Assembly: GCF_024802625.1 (NCBI RefSeq) | Contig: NZ_CP103371.1 | Location: 4,154,001-4,218,000 of the forward strand | DNA: 64,000 nt | Source: Massilia sp. H6 | GTDB taxonomy: Bacteria > Pseudomonadota > Gammaproteobacteria > Burkholderiales > Burkholderiaceae_D | Direction of reading: 5' to 3' | Part shown: one piece after another, positions 35,212 to 44,358 of the stretch | Layout of the letters: each line of letters starts with the position of its first letter | Position numbering within the stretch: the stretch's first letter is position 1 | Translations under genes and position numbers: made by a program | Notes under the pieces: model-generated | Seen by the model: only the letters and a program-made list of their open reading frames with translations | Database searches by the model: none | What the model was told of the DNA's origin: nothing

Positions 35212-36894
35212 TCAGCCTGGCGCTTTCTCATCGCGCAGCTCACGCCGCAAAATCTTGCCGACGTTCGTCTTCGGCAGCGTCTCGCGGAACTCGACGTATT
35301 TCGGACGCTTGTAGCCGGTGAACTGTTCCTTGCAGTAGGCAATGATGTCCTCGCTGCTCAGGTTCGCATCCTTGCGCACGATGTACAGCTTTACCGCCTC
35401 GCCCGAGTTCTTGTCCGGCACGCCGACGCAGGCCACTTCGAGCACGCCCGGATGGGCCGCTACCACGCCTTCGATCTCGTTCGGGTACACGTTAAAGCCC
35501 GACACCAGGATCATGTCCTTCTTGCGGTCGACAATGCGGGTGTAGCCCTGCTCGTCCATGATGCCGATGTCGCCGGTCTTGAAGAAGCCTTCGGCGGTCA
35601 TGACCTTGGCGGTTTCATCGTCGCGTTGCCAGTAGCCGGCCATCACCTGCGGACCGCGCACGCCGATCTCGCCGGCGGTGCCGAACGGGACTTCGTTGCC
35701 GGCTTCGTCCAGGATGCGGATCTCGGTCGAAGGCAACGGCAGGCCGATGGTGCCGGTAAATTCATTGATGTCGCAGCGGTTGGCTGTTACCACCGGCGAC
35801 GTCTCGGACAAGCCGTAGCCTTCGACGATCGGGATGCCGGTGATTCTCAGCCATTTGTCGGCCACCGCCTTTTGCACCGCCATGCCGCCGCCCGGGCACA
35901 TCAGCAGTCCCGAGAAATCGAGCTTGGCGAACTCGGGGTTGTTCACCAGGCCGTTGTACAGCGTGTTCACGGCCGGGAAGATATTGATGCGGTAGTTGCC
36001 CAGCTCTTTGATGAAGCCCGGGATGTCGCGCGGATTCGGAATGAGCAGATTCATGCCGCCCACGCGCAGGCCGAGCAGCGCGCACACGGTCAGCGCATAG
36101 ATGTGGTACAGCGGCAGCGCGCAGGCGAACTGCGCCTGCTCGCCCGGCTTGATCTTGGCCAGCGTCGGCGCGAACCAGGCTTCGTTCTGCAAGACGTTGG
36201 CGATCACCTGGCGATGCAGCAGCACCGCGCCTTTCGACACGCCGGTGGTGCCGCCGGTGTACTGCAAGAAAGCGATGTCGTCATGGCCGATGGTGACCGG
36301 CTTCAAGGCCAGGGTGGCACTGTCGGCCAGCATGCGCTTGAAGCTGATCGCGCCCGGCAACGAATACGCCGGCACCATCTTCTTGACCTTGCGCACCACC
36401 AGGTTGACCAGCATGCCCTTCAAGCCGCCCAGCAGGTCGCCCATGGTGCCGACCACCACGTGCTTGACGCTGGTGTTGGCGATGACCTGTTCCAGCGTGT
36501 GCGCGAAGTTCTCGAGCACGACGATGGCTTCGGCGCCGGAATCGATCAACTGGTGCTGCAATTCGCGCGGCGTGTACAGCGGATTGACGTTGACAATGAC
36601 ATAGCCGGCGCGCAGCACCGCGGCCATCGCCACCGGATATTGCAGCACGTTCGGCAGCATGATGGCGACCCGCGCACCGGGCTTCAGGCCGCGCCCCTGC
36701 AGCCAGGCGGCCATGTGAGCAGACAGGCGGTCGAGTTCGGCGTAGCTCAAAGACTTGCCCATGCACGCGTAGGCCTTGCGGTCGGCATACTTGCGGAACG
36801 CTTCTTCGAGCAGGTGCTTCAGGGAGCGGTACTGCGTCGGGTCGATCTCCGCGGGTACGCCTTCCTCATACGACTTGAGCCAAAACTTGTCCAT
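35212..36894 (-). CDS. fadD: Long-chain acyl-CoA synthetase, copy 1 of a tandem
   Basis: Protein of 560 aa. AMP-binding enzyme: P-loop-like FLQYTGGTTGVSKGAVLLHR, then GYGLSETSPVVTANRCD, GEIGVRGPQVMAGYWQRDDE, FFKTGDIGIMDEQGYTRIVDRKKDMI and the C-terminal catalytic-Lys region KTNVGKILRREL. It activates fatty acids to acyl-CoA through acyl-AMP. A second gene of the same length and organisation lies directly upstream in the same direction (37031-38722), so the pair arose by tandem duplication; they have diverged clearly. Confidence 0.93.
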   Translation of the reverse strand: MDKFWLKSYEEGVPAEIDPTQYRSLKHLLEEAFRKYADRKAYACMGKSLSYAELDRLSAHMAAWLQGRGLKPGARVAIMLPNVLQYPVAMAAVLRAGYVIVNVNPLYTPRELQHQLIDSGAEAIVVLENFAHTLEQVIANTSVKHVVVGTMGDLLGGLKGMLVNLVVRKVKKMVPAYSLPGAISFKRMLADSATLALKPVTIGHDDIAFLQYTGGTTGVSKGAVLLHRQVIANVLQNEAWFAPTLAKIKPGEQAQFACALPLYHIYALTVCALLGLRVGGMNLLIPNPRDIPGFIKELGNYRINIFPAVNTLYNGLVNNPEFAKLDFSGLLMCPGGGMAVQKAVADKWLRITGIPIVEGYGLSETSPVVTANRCDINEFTGTIGLPLPSTEIRILDEAGNEVPFGTAGEIGVRGPQVMAGYWQRDDETAKVMTAEGFFKTGDIGIMDEQGYTRIVDRKKDMILVSGFNVYPNEIEGVVAAHPGVLEVACVGVPDKNSGEAVKLYIVRKDANLSSEDIIAYCKEQFTGYKRPKYVEFRETLPKTNVGKILRRELRDEKAPG

Positions 36895-36981
36895 CCGTGC
36901 CTCACCTTCTGATTAACTTGTTGCGTCACATTCTGTAACGGTAAAACGCTGCCACTAAAACAACTGTGCCCAATAAAACGC

Positions 36982-37008
36982 GAAGCCGCCCAAGCTACGG
37001 GCGGCTTC
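36982..37008 (-). terminator. Hairpin between the two FadD genes
   Basis: Stem GAAGCCGCCC/GGGCGGCTTC with a 7-nt loop; on the minus strand it is followed by GCGTTTTATT, a short T-run. It likely reduces read-through from the upstream FadD gene. Confidence 0.55.
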
Positions 37009-37030
37009 TGCCAACTACTTACTTGCAAGT

Positions 37031-38722
37031 CTATGCGGTCGGTGCGGTCTGCTTCTCGTCACGCAGCGCGCGCCGCAAAATCTTGCCGACATTGGTCTTG
37101 GGCAGCTCGTCGCGGAACTCGATGAATTTCGGTTTCTTGTAGCCGGTGAGCTGCTGCTTGCAGTAGGCCATCAGCTCCTCGGCGCTCAGGTTCGGGTCTT
37201 TCTTGACCACGAACACCTTCACCGCTTCGCCGGAATGCGCGTCCGGCACGCCGACCACGGCGCATTCGAGCACGCCCGGGTGCGCGGCGATCACGCCTTC
37301 GAGCTCGTTCGGGTAGACGTTAAAGCCCGAGACCAGGATCATGTCTTTCTTGCGGTCGACGATCTTCACGTAGCCCTGATGGTCCATCAGGCCAACGTCG
37401 CCCGACTTGAAGAAGCCGTCGGGCGTCATGACCTTGGCCGTTTCGTCGGCGCGGTTCCAGTAGCCCGCCATCACCTGCGGGCCGCGGATGGCGATTTCGC
37501 CGATCTGGCCGTTTGGCACCGGATTGCCGTCGTCGTCCAGGATCGCGATATCGGTGGACGGAATCGGCAGGCCGATGGTGCCGGAAAACTCCTTGACGTC
37601 GGTGCGATTGGCGGTGGCCACCGGCGAGGTCTCCGACAGGCCGTAGCCTTCGATGATGCTGGAGCCGGTCAACTGCTTCCACTTGTCGTTGACGATCTTC
37701 TGCACCGCCATGCCGCCGCCGAACGACAGCTTCAGGCCCGAGAAATCGATGCTGGAGAAGTCGGGGTGGTTCACCAGGGCGTTGTACAAGGTGTTCACCG
37801 CCGGCAGCATGTTGATCCGGTACTTGCCCAGTTCTTTGATAAAGGCCGGGATATCGCGCGGGTTGACGATCAGGAGGTTCAGTGCGCCGCTGCGCATGCC
37901 CCACAGCGCGCAGGTCGTCAGCGCGAAGATGTGGTACAGCGGTAGTGCGCACACGATCACGACCTGCTCGCCCGAGCCGGACTCGCCCAGCGCCGGCTTG
38001 GACCAGGATTCGATCTGCAGCAGGTTGGCAATCATGTTGCGGTGAGTGAGCGTGGCGCCTTTCGAGACGCCGGTAGTGCCGCCGGTGTACTGCAAGAAGG
38101 CGATGTCGGCGGCGCTCGGCTCGGCCTGGGTAAACGGCATCTTGGCGCCCTGCGCCAAGGCATCCTTGAAGCGCACCATGTTCGGCAGCGAGAACTCGGG
38201 CACCATCTTCTTGACGTTGCGGACCACGAAGTTCACCAGCATGCCCTTGGCGCCGCCGAGCATCTCGCCCATGCTTGCCACCACCACGTGCTTGAGCGGG
38301 GTCTTGCCCATCACCTGCTGCACGGTGCTCGCGAAGTTCTCGAGCACGATGATCGCTTCGCTGCCAGAATCGTTGATCTGGTGTTCAAGCTCGCGCGGCG
38401 TGTAGAGCGGGTTCACGTTGACCACCGTGTAGCCAGCGCGCAACACGGCCGCGATCGCAATCGGGTACTGCAGCACGTTCGGCATCATGACGGCCACGCG
38501 CGCGCCGGGCTGCATGCCGCGGCTTTGCAGCCAGCCGGCCAGCTGCTTCGAGTAGGCATCTAGCTCGCCGAAGGTCAGGAACTTGTCCATGCACACATAG
38601 GCCTTGCGGTCGGCATACTTGCTGAACGACTCTTGCAGCAGGTGTACGAGCGAACGGTACTGATCCGGGTCGATCTCGGCAGGTACGTTCGGCGGGTAGG
38701 AATTTAGCCAGATTTTGTCCAT
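37031..38722 (-). CDS. fadD: Long-chain acyl-CoA synthetase, copy 2 of a tandem
   Basis: Protein of 563 aa with the same domain order as its downstream neighbour: FLQYTGGTTGVSKGATLTHR, GYGLSETSPVATANRTD, GEIAIRGPQVMAGYWNRADE, FFKSGDVGLMDHQGYVKIVDRKKDM, KTNVGKILRRAL. Activates long-chain fatty acids for beta-oxidation or lipid synthesis. Differences from the first copy are spread over the whole length, suggesting old duplication and possibly different chain-length preference. Separated from it by a 136-bp gap with a hairpin. Confidence 0.93.
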   Translation of the reverse strand: MDKIWLNSYPPNVPAEIDPDQYRSLVHLLQESFSKYADRKAYVCMDKFLTFGELDAYSKQLAGWLQSRGMQPGARVAVMMPNVLQYPIAIAAVLRAGYTVVNVNPLYTPRELEHQINDSGSEAIIVLENFASTVQQVMGKTPLKHVVVASMGEMLGGAKGMLVNFVVRNVKKMVPEFSLPNMVRFKDALAQGAKMPFTQAEPSAADIAFLQYTGGTTGVSKGATLTHRNMIANLLQIESWSKPALGESGSGEQVVIVCALPLYHIFALTTCALWGMRSGALNLLIVNPRDIPAFIKELGKYRINMLPAVNTLYNALVNHPDFSSIDFSGLKLSFGGGMAVQKIVNDKWKQLTGSSIIEGYGLSETSPVATANRTDVKEFSGTIGLPIPSTDIAILDDDGNPVPNGQIGEIAIRGPQVMAGYWNRADETAKVMTPDGFFKSGDVGLMDHQGYVKIVDRKKDMILVSGFNVYPNELEGVIAAHPGVLECAVVGVPDAHSGEAVKVFVVKKDPNLSAEELMAYCKQQLTGYKKPKFIEFRDELPKTNVGKILRRALRDEKQTAPTA

Positions 38723-38869
38723 CGGATGCCTCTGTCTCGAAATAGTTATCGTTGTGGTCGAGTGGCCGCGCGGCGCAGTCTCGGTGTTGTTGCATGCGCG
38801 CGGTTAGCTTGCGCCTTTGCCAAGGCTGATGGTGATGCTATCGGGCAGCGCCAATGCGCGCAAGCTCTT

Positions 38870-40012
38870 TTACGGCTTTTGGAACGCGTCCTCTATCTTG
38901 GCTGCCCCCATGCTGCGGTGCACGACCAGGGGACTGGCGGCCGCCGGCGCCGCCGCCAGCGTCTTGAGCACGCGGTGGCGCTCTAGCTTGTCCAGCTTGG
39001 CAAGCTGGTTGACCGATTTGTAGAACGCGGGCCAGGAACCTTCCTTGCGCAGCAGAGCACGGAAGGCGGGCACGAAGTCGTTATAGGTGGCGATCGAGGC
39101 CAGGTGGGCGTTCGACAGCGGCTCTGCAAAAAAGCGGTCGTAGCCGGCGTAGCCGCCCCAGCTTGCCTTGAGCACCCCGTAGTCGTCGATCAGCGCGCCG
39201 AACAGCCGCGCCTTGGCGGCGCGTTTCTCGTCCGGGGTCATCTTGCTGACATAGGTTTTTTCGAGTTCGCCGCGATAGCGCACCAGCAGCGCCAGGAAGT
39301 CTTTCTTGCGCAGCGTGTAGCGCTCGAAAGCCTCGCGCATCATCGGGTTGCCGAAGCGCTCGAGCCAGCCTTCGACGCCGACCTGCTCCACCGCGCTGGC
39401 AAAGGATTCGTTGAACTTCGAATCGCCCTGCACATAGGCCACCTGGTGCGCCAGCTCGTGGAAGATCAGGCGCGCCAGTTCGGCGTCGGGGTAGTGGATG
39501 AAGGTCGAGATCAAGGGGTCGCTGAACCAGCCCAGCGTCGAATAGGCGCTGACGCCGCCCACTTCCACGTCATGCCCCTTGGCGCGCAGCTGCCTGGCAT
39601 AGGCCTGCGCGTTGTGCTTGCTGTAATAGCCACGGTAGTTCACGCAGCCGGCCACCGGAAAACACCACTGCATGGGTTTGAGCGACAGCTCCGGGGTGGC
39701 GACCACGTTCCACAGCACGTAGGGGCGTTCGAGCTTGGTGAAGTTGGTGTAGCTGCCGTTGTCGGGCAGCTGCAGCTCCTGGATGGCGAAGCGGCGAATC
39801 TGGCGCGCCGCCTCGAGACGGTGACGCAGCGCCGGTTTGGTAGAGGGATCGGCCAGCCAGTCATCGATCGGACGGGAATCCGTCAGCAGTTCGAGCTGGC
39901 CCTGGGCGGCCTGGGAGTAGTAGGTGAGGGATGAGCAGCTTGACAACATCAGGGCCGCGCCAGCGGCCACCATGAATGGCCGGAAGGCCTGGGAGAATCT
40001 AGAGGTATTCAT
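38870..40012 (-). CDS. Predicted zinc aminopeptidase, lipoprotein (COG4324-like)
   Basis: Protein of 380 aa from the ATG at 40012 (an upstream in-frame start would add 9 residues). The signal peptide ends in a lipobox-like MLSSCSS. The zincin motif HELAH (in ARLIFHELAHQVAYVQGDS) is present, with NESFASAVEQVGVEGWL following as the third-ligand region. Such proteins are annotated as predicted aminopeptidases; substrates are unknown. Its start overlaps the end of the molybdopterin oxidoreductase gene by 14 nt, so the two are coupled. Confidence 0.83.
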   Translation of the reverse strand: MNTSRFSQAFRPFMVAAGAALMLSSCSSLTYYSQAAQGQLELLTDSRPIDDWLADPSTKPALRHRLEAARQIRRFAIQELQLPDNGSYTNFTKLERPYVLWNVVATPELSLKPMQWCFPVAGCVNYRGYYSKHNAQAYARQLRAKGHDVEVGGVSAYSTLGWFSDPLISTFIHYPDAELARLIFHELAHQVAYVQGDSKFNESFASAVEQVGVEGWLERFGNPMMREAFERYTLRKKDFLALLVRYRGELEKTYVSKMTPDEKRAAKARLFGALIDDYGVLKASWGGYAGYDRFFAEPLSNAHLASIATYNDFVPAFRALLRKEGSWPAFYKSVNQLAKLDKLERHRVLKTLAAAPAAASPLVVHRSMGAAKIEDAFQKP

Positions 40013-42101
40013 CTCGCGTTGGCGGCGCAGCTTTTTCAACCTGCACCAGGGTGTCGTAGAAGGTGGGCGCCCTGCCCATGTCAGTCAAGCGCTGGCTGGT
40101 GACTTCGTTGGCGTTCTTGCCGTCGCTGGCGAGTTTCTTCCACCAGATCGACAAGCCCACCACCAGCCCTTCGCGCGCCTTGTCGGTAACGCGTGCACGG
40201 GCAAGAAATGAGCCGCGGTCGTTGAAGATACGCGCCATCTCGCCGTGAACGATGCCGCGGCGGGCGGCGTCGGTCGGGTGGATGTCGAGGTGCGGCTCGC
40301 CCTCGGTTGCGCGCAAACTCTGCACGTTCACGAACGTCGAGTTCAAAAAGTTACGTGCCGGGGGCGAGATCATCGCCAGCGGATATTTCAGCGCCAGCTC
40401 CGGGTTGGAGGCGCGTGACTCGTACGGCGGAGTGTAGGCCGGGAGCGGGTCGAGCCCGTCGCGCGCCATGCTCTCTGAATAAAACTCGCACTTGCCCGAC
40501 GGCGTCGGGAACCCGCCCTCGGCAAATGGCGCCTCTGGCATGACCAGCTTTTGCCAGCCCTTGCGCTTGAGCGACTCCCAATCGAAGTGGATGGCGCGCT
40601 CGTGCTTCTTGTCGAAGGCCTGCGCAGCCAGTTGGTCGTCGGTCTCGCTAAAGCATGGGTCGTCGAAACCCATGCGCGCGGCCAGCAGGCGGAAGAATTC
40701 GGTGTTGGGCTTGGCTTCGCCGACCGGTTCGATGGCGGCGTTGTTCGCCATCATGTACAGGTGGCCAAAGGCCAGGTGGGCATCGACGTGTTCGAGCTGG
40801 GTGGTGGCCGGCAACAGGATGTCGGCATAGTCGGCGCTGTCGGTCTGAAAATGCTCGAGCACCACGGTGAACAGGTCTTCGCGCTCGAAGCCCTGCTGCA
40901 CCTTGCTCGATTCGGGTGCGATCGCCAGCGGATTGGCGTTGTAGACGATGACGGCTTCGATCTTGGGACCGAACTGCGGCGACGAGTCCTTGAGCAGGTC
41001 GTCGCCGATGGTGGTCATGTTGATGGTGCGCGGGGTGCGCCCGGCCAGCAGGTCCGGGCGCTGCAGCGCCGGGCGGTTGGCCGGGAACGAGCCCGAGGTC
41101 GACAACTGCACACCGCCGGCCGGATGGCGCCAGGCGCCGGTCAGCGCCGGCAGGCAGGCGATATTGCGCACCGCCATGCCGCCGCCGCGCACGCGCTGCA
41201 AACCGTAGTTCATGCGGATCGCGGCGGCCTCGCCGCGCTGCGCGGCCTGGCCGTACAGGCGTGCCAGGCCGATTACTTCAGCGGCACTGATGCCGCAGGT
41301 CTCGGCGGTGCGTTCCGGCGTCCAGGCCAGCGCCCGCGCCTTGAGTTGGTCGTAGCCAAGCGTGTAGCGGGCGATGTAGTCGTGGTCGACCATATCTTCT
41401 TGGATGAGCACGTGCATCATGCCCAGCGCCAGCGCGGCGTCCGTGCCAGGCAGAAGGGCAATGTGCTGGTGGCATTTTTCTGCCGTGAGCGAGCGGTAAG
41501 GGTCGATCGCAACCAGCGTGGCGCCGCGCCGCTTGGCTTCCTGCACGCGCATCCAGAAATGCAGGTTCGAGGCAATCGGATTGCCGCCCCAGATCAAGAT
41601 AACCCTGGCATCTTGAAAGTGCTCGATATCGGTGCCGATCGACGCGCCGATGGTGTACTTGTAGCCGGTCGCGCCGGCTGTGGCACAGATGGTACGATCG
41701 AGCAGCGAAGCGCCGAGTTGATTGAAGAAACGCAAAGACATCGACTCACCCTGCACCAGCCCCATCGTGCCGCAATAGCTATACGGGAGAATGGCTTCGG
41801 GATCGCGCGCTGCGATATCGCCAAGACGTGTGGCGATCTCATCGATTGCTTCATTCCAGCTGATGCGCTCGAACTTGCCCTCGCCCTTGCGGCCGACGCG
41901 GCGCATCGGATACAGCACGCGCTCCGGGTGATAGGTGCGCTCGACATAGCGCGCCACCTTGGTGCACAGCACGCCCTGCGTCGTCGGATGCTCCGGATCG
42001 CCCTTCACTTCGGTGGCCACGCCCTTGTCGACAGTGACGAGGATGGCGCAGGTATCGGGGCAATCGTGGGGGCAGGTGGCGCGGACTTGGGTGACAGACA
42101 T
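39999..42101 (-). CDS. Molybdopterin-dependent oxidoreductase
   Basis: Protein of 700 aa starting MSVTQVRATCPHDCPDTCAI. The N-terminal cysteines (10, 14, 18 and 46, the last in GVLCTK) form a [4Fe-4S] site of the DMSO-reductase family; then come ILIWGGNPIASNLHFW (cofactor binding), ADILLPATTQLEHVDAHLAF and a C-terminal molydopterin-dinucleotide-binding domain with HPTDAARRGIVHGEMARIFN. No Tat signal, so a cytoplasmic enzyme. Substrate unknown. I took the ATG at 42101 because it begins the conserved domain; the same frame stays open upstream to 43343, which is antisense to the M20 gene and does not look like protein. Confidence 0.9.
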   Translation of the reverse strand: MSVTQVRATCPHDCPDTCAILVTVDKGVATEVKGDPEHPTTQGVLCTKVARYVERTYHPERVLYPMRRVGRKGEGKFERISWNEAIDEIATRLGDIAARDPEAILPYSYCGTMGLVQGESMSLRFFNQLGASLLDRTICATAGATGYKYTIGASIGTDIEHFQDARVILIWGGNPIASNLHFWMRVQEAKRRGATLVAIDPYRSLTAEKCHQHIALLPGTDAALALGMMHVLIQEDMVDHDYIARYTLGYDQLKARALAWTPERTAETCGISAAEVIGLARLYGQAAQRGEAAAIRMNYGLQRVRGGGMAVRNIACLPALTGAWRHPAGGVQLSTSGSFPANRPALQRPDLLAGRTPRTINMTTIGDDLLKDSSPQFGPKIEAVIVYNANPLAIAPESSKVQQGFEREDLFTVVLEHFQTDSADYADILLPATTQLEHVDAHLAFGHLYMMANNAAIEPVGEAKPNTEFFRLLAARMGFDDPCFSETDDQLAAQAFDKKHERAIHFDWESLKRKGWQKLVMPEAPFAEGGFPTPSGKCEFYSESMARDGLDPLPAYTPPYESRASNPELALKYPLAMISPPARNFLNSTFVNVQSLRATEGEPHLDIHPTDAARRGIVHGEMARIFNDRGSFLARARVTDKAREGLVVGLSIWWKKLASDGKNANEVTSQRLTDMGRAPTFYDTLVQVEKAAPPTRDEYL

Positions 42102-42165
42102 GGGGCGGAAAATGCTTCGTGAAACCAATACTTTATACGAATACCGGCTGCTTCGTGCCCGCTCT

Positions 42166-42194
42166 TTGAAGGACTGTTTGAGGCAGGCTACAAT
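42166..42194 (+). promoter_or_regulatory. Sigma70-like promoter for the M20 amidohydrolase gene
   Basis: TTGAAG (42166-42171), 17-nt spacer, TACAAT (42189-42194). The transcript would have a leader of about 40 nt. Confidence 0.5.
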
Positions 42195-42239
42195 AGTTCT
42201 AAGTATGCATTGCAAGCATGACAAAAAACGGAGACACAC

Positions 42240-43433
42240 ATGAAGCTTATGGAACCTATCCTCGCTTTTCAGGCAGAACTTCAAGAGATCCGGCGCGACC
42301 TGCATGCGCATCCCGAACTGTGCTACGAAGAGCAGCGCACTGCCGACGTGGTCGCGGCGCGCCTGACCGAATGGGGCATCCCGATCGTGCGTGGCCTGGG
42401 CGTGACCGGTGTTGTCGGCATCATCAAGAACGGTTCGTCGCCGCGTGCGATCGGCTTGCGCGCCGACATGGATGCGCTGCCGATGCAAGAGACCAATGCG
42501 TTCGCGCATGCCTCGCGCCATCCGGGCAAGATGCATGCGTGCGGCCACGACGGCCACACCGCCATGCTGCTCGGCGCTGCGCATCACCTGGCGCGCCACC
42601 GCCACTTCGACGGCACCGTCTATCTGATTTTTCAGCCGGCCGAAGAAGGTGGCGGCGGCGCCCGGCGCATGATGGAAGACGGCCTGTTTACGCAGTTCCC
42701 GATGGATGCGGTGTATGGCATGCACAACTGGCCAGGCGTCCCGGAGGGACATTTCGCCGTGGTCGAAGGACCAATGATGGCGTCCAGTAACGAGTTCCGC
42801 GTGCTGGTGCGCGGCAAGGGCTGCCATGCGGCGCAACCACACCGCGGCATCGATCCGGTCATGATTGCGGTGCAGATCGCCCAGGCCTGGCAGACCATCG
42901 TCTCGCGCGAGAAGAATCCGCTCGATGCGGCGGTGCTGTCGATCACGCAGATTCATGCCGGCAGCGCCACCAACGTGATCCCCGACGAAGCCGAGCTGGT
43001 GGGTACGGTACGCACCTTCTCCACTGGCGTGCTCGACCTGATCCAGCGCCGCATGGAAGAGATCGCTACCGGTATTGCGGGGTCCTTCGCGGCTTCGGTC
43101 GAATTTAATTTCAAGCGCAATTATCCGCCGCTGGTCAATCATGCGCAGCAGACCGCGTTTGCGATCGATGCGATGCGCGCGGTGGTGGGTGCGGAACGGG
43201 TCGATACCGCTGTCGAACCAACCATGGGCGCGGAAGACTTCGCTTTCATGCTGGAAGAAAAACCGGGTTGCTATGTCTTCCTTGGCAACGGCGAAGGTGC
43301 GCACCGCGCCAGCGGGCATGGACTGGGTCCGTGCCAGTTGCACAACACGAGCTACGATTTCAATGACAAGCTGCTGCCGATCGGCGCAAGTTATTGGGTC
43401 AAGCTAGTGGAGATGAGTTTGCCGGAGGCATGA
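42240..43433 (+). CDS. M20-family amidohydrolase (hippurate hydrolase-like)
   Basis: Protein of 397 aa. M20D metallopeptidase features: RRDLHAHPELCYEEQRTADVV, GLRADMDALPMQE, KMHACGHDGHTAMLLGAA with the metal-binding Cys and His, FQPAEEGGGGARRMMEDG (catalytic Glu pair), then the dimerisation domain HAAQPHRGIDPVM and GAEDFAFMLEEKPG. It hydrolyses N-acyl amino acids such as hippurate or related amides. Start ATG at 42240 with GGAGACAC upstream. Convergent with the 3-hydroxyisobutyrate dehydrogenase-like gene. Confidence 0.92.
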   Translation: MKLMEPILAFQAELQEIRRDLHAHPELCYEEQRTADVVAARLTEWGIPIVRGLGVTGVVGIIKNGSSPRAIGLRADMDALPMQETNAFAHASRHPGKMHACGHDGHTAMLLGAAHHLARHRHFDGTVYLIFQPAEEGGGGARRMMEDGLFTQFPMDAVYGMHNWPGVPEGHFAVVEGPMMASSNEFRVLVRGKGCHAAQPHRGIDPVMIAVQIAQAWQTIVSREKNPLDAAVLSITQIHAGSATNVIPDEAELVGTVRTFSTGVLDLIQRRMEEIATGIAGSFAASVEFNFKRNYPPLVNHAQQTAFAIDAMRAVVGAERVDTAVEPTMGAEDFAFMLEEKPGCYVFLGNGEGAHRASGHGLGPCQLHNTSYDFNDKLLPIGASYWVKLVEMSLPEA

Positions 43434-43452
43434 GGCAAGCCGGGAGTCGGTG

Positions 43453-44358
43453 TCATGGTAGCGCGCGGGGCAGTTGGTCTGCGCCCTCTCCCAGGCGGAT
43501 ACCCGGATTGAGCATCTCCAGCGCCAGCAGCGCCGCCGAATGGTCGGCCGTTGGAAGCTGCGTTTCGATCGACGCATAGCGCTGCGTGACCAACTCCGCC
43601 ACCGGCAGGTGCAAGCCGACGTTCTCGGCCGCCGCCAGCACGTTGCGCAAATCTTTCAGCTGGCTTTTCACCTGGCCGCCCGGCAAGAAATCCCGGTCGA
43701 GCATGCGTTGGCCATGCACGTCGAGGATGCGGCTGCCGGCAAAGCCGCCGCTGATCGCCGCTCGCACCGCGGCCGGATCCGCGCCGGCGGCCTGGGCCAG
43801 CAACAAGGCCTCTGCCACCACGTTCAGCGTCGCGCCAACGATCAATTGATTGCACAACTTGGCCACCTGCCCGCTGCCGACACGCCCCAGGTAGTGCGGC
43901 GTTCCCATGACGGCCAACAATTTTGCCATCTGGTCAAATTGTGCCGCTTCGCCGCCCACCATGATCGCCAGCGTCCCGGCTTGCGCGCCGCCCACACCGC
44001 CCGAGACCGGCGCATCGATGAAGCGGCAGCCATGCGCGGACAAGGTGGCGTGAAAGGCCAGAGCTTCGTCTTGCCTGGTTGAACTCATGTCGATCCATTG
44101 CGTTTCGGGCGCCAGTGCTGGCAAGGCCGCAGCGATCACCTCGCCGACCACCTCCCCGGCTTCGAGCATCGAGATGACCACTTGCACACCCCGCACCGCA
44201 TCAAGCAGCCCGGCCACAGGCAGCGCGCCGGCTGCGCGTACGGCTTCGGCTTTCGCCAACGTCCGGTTCCAGGCACGTACGGAAAAGCCCGCCTGCGCGA
44301 GGCGGCTGGCCATCGGCCTTCCCATCAGGCCAATGCCGAGGAAGGCGATGGTGGTCAT
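43453..44358 (-). CDS. 3-hydroxyacid dehydrogenase (HIBADH/GarR-like)
   Basis: Protein of 301 aa. NAD-binding IAFLGIGLMGRPMASRLAQAGF, then VVISMLEAGEVV, substrate loop FIDAPVSGGVGGAQAG, and GSGQVAKLCNQL, containing the catalytic Lys. These are hallmarks of beta-hydroxyacid dehydrogenases such as 3-hydroxyisobutyrate dehydrogenase and tartronate semialdehyde reductase; the sequence alone does not choose between them. Its ATG overlaps the stop of the SUFU-domain gene by one base (TGATG), so translation is coupled. Confidence 0.9.
   Translation of the reverse strand: MTTIAFLGIGLMGRPMASRLAQAGFSVRAWNRTLAKAEAVRAAGALPVAGLLDAVRGVQVVISMLEAGEVVGEVIAAALPALAPETQWIDMSSTRQDEALAFHATLSAHGCRFIDAPVSGGVGGAQAGTLAIMVGGEAAQFDQMAKLLAVMGTPHYLGRVGSGQVAKLCNQLIVGATLNVVAEALLLAQAAGADPAAVRAAISGGFAGSRILDVHGQRMLDRDFLPGGQVKSQLKDLRNVLAAAENVGLHLPVAELVTQRYASIETQLPTADHSAALLALEMLNPGIRLGEGADQLPRALP

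Noticed and set aside
42102-43343. Upstream extension of the molybdopterin oxidoreductase frame, giving a 1114-aa protein
   Set aside because: It is antisense to the M20 amidohydrolase gene, shows no domain, and the conserved enzyme begins at 42101.
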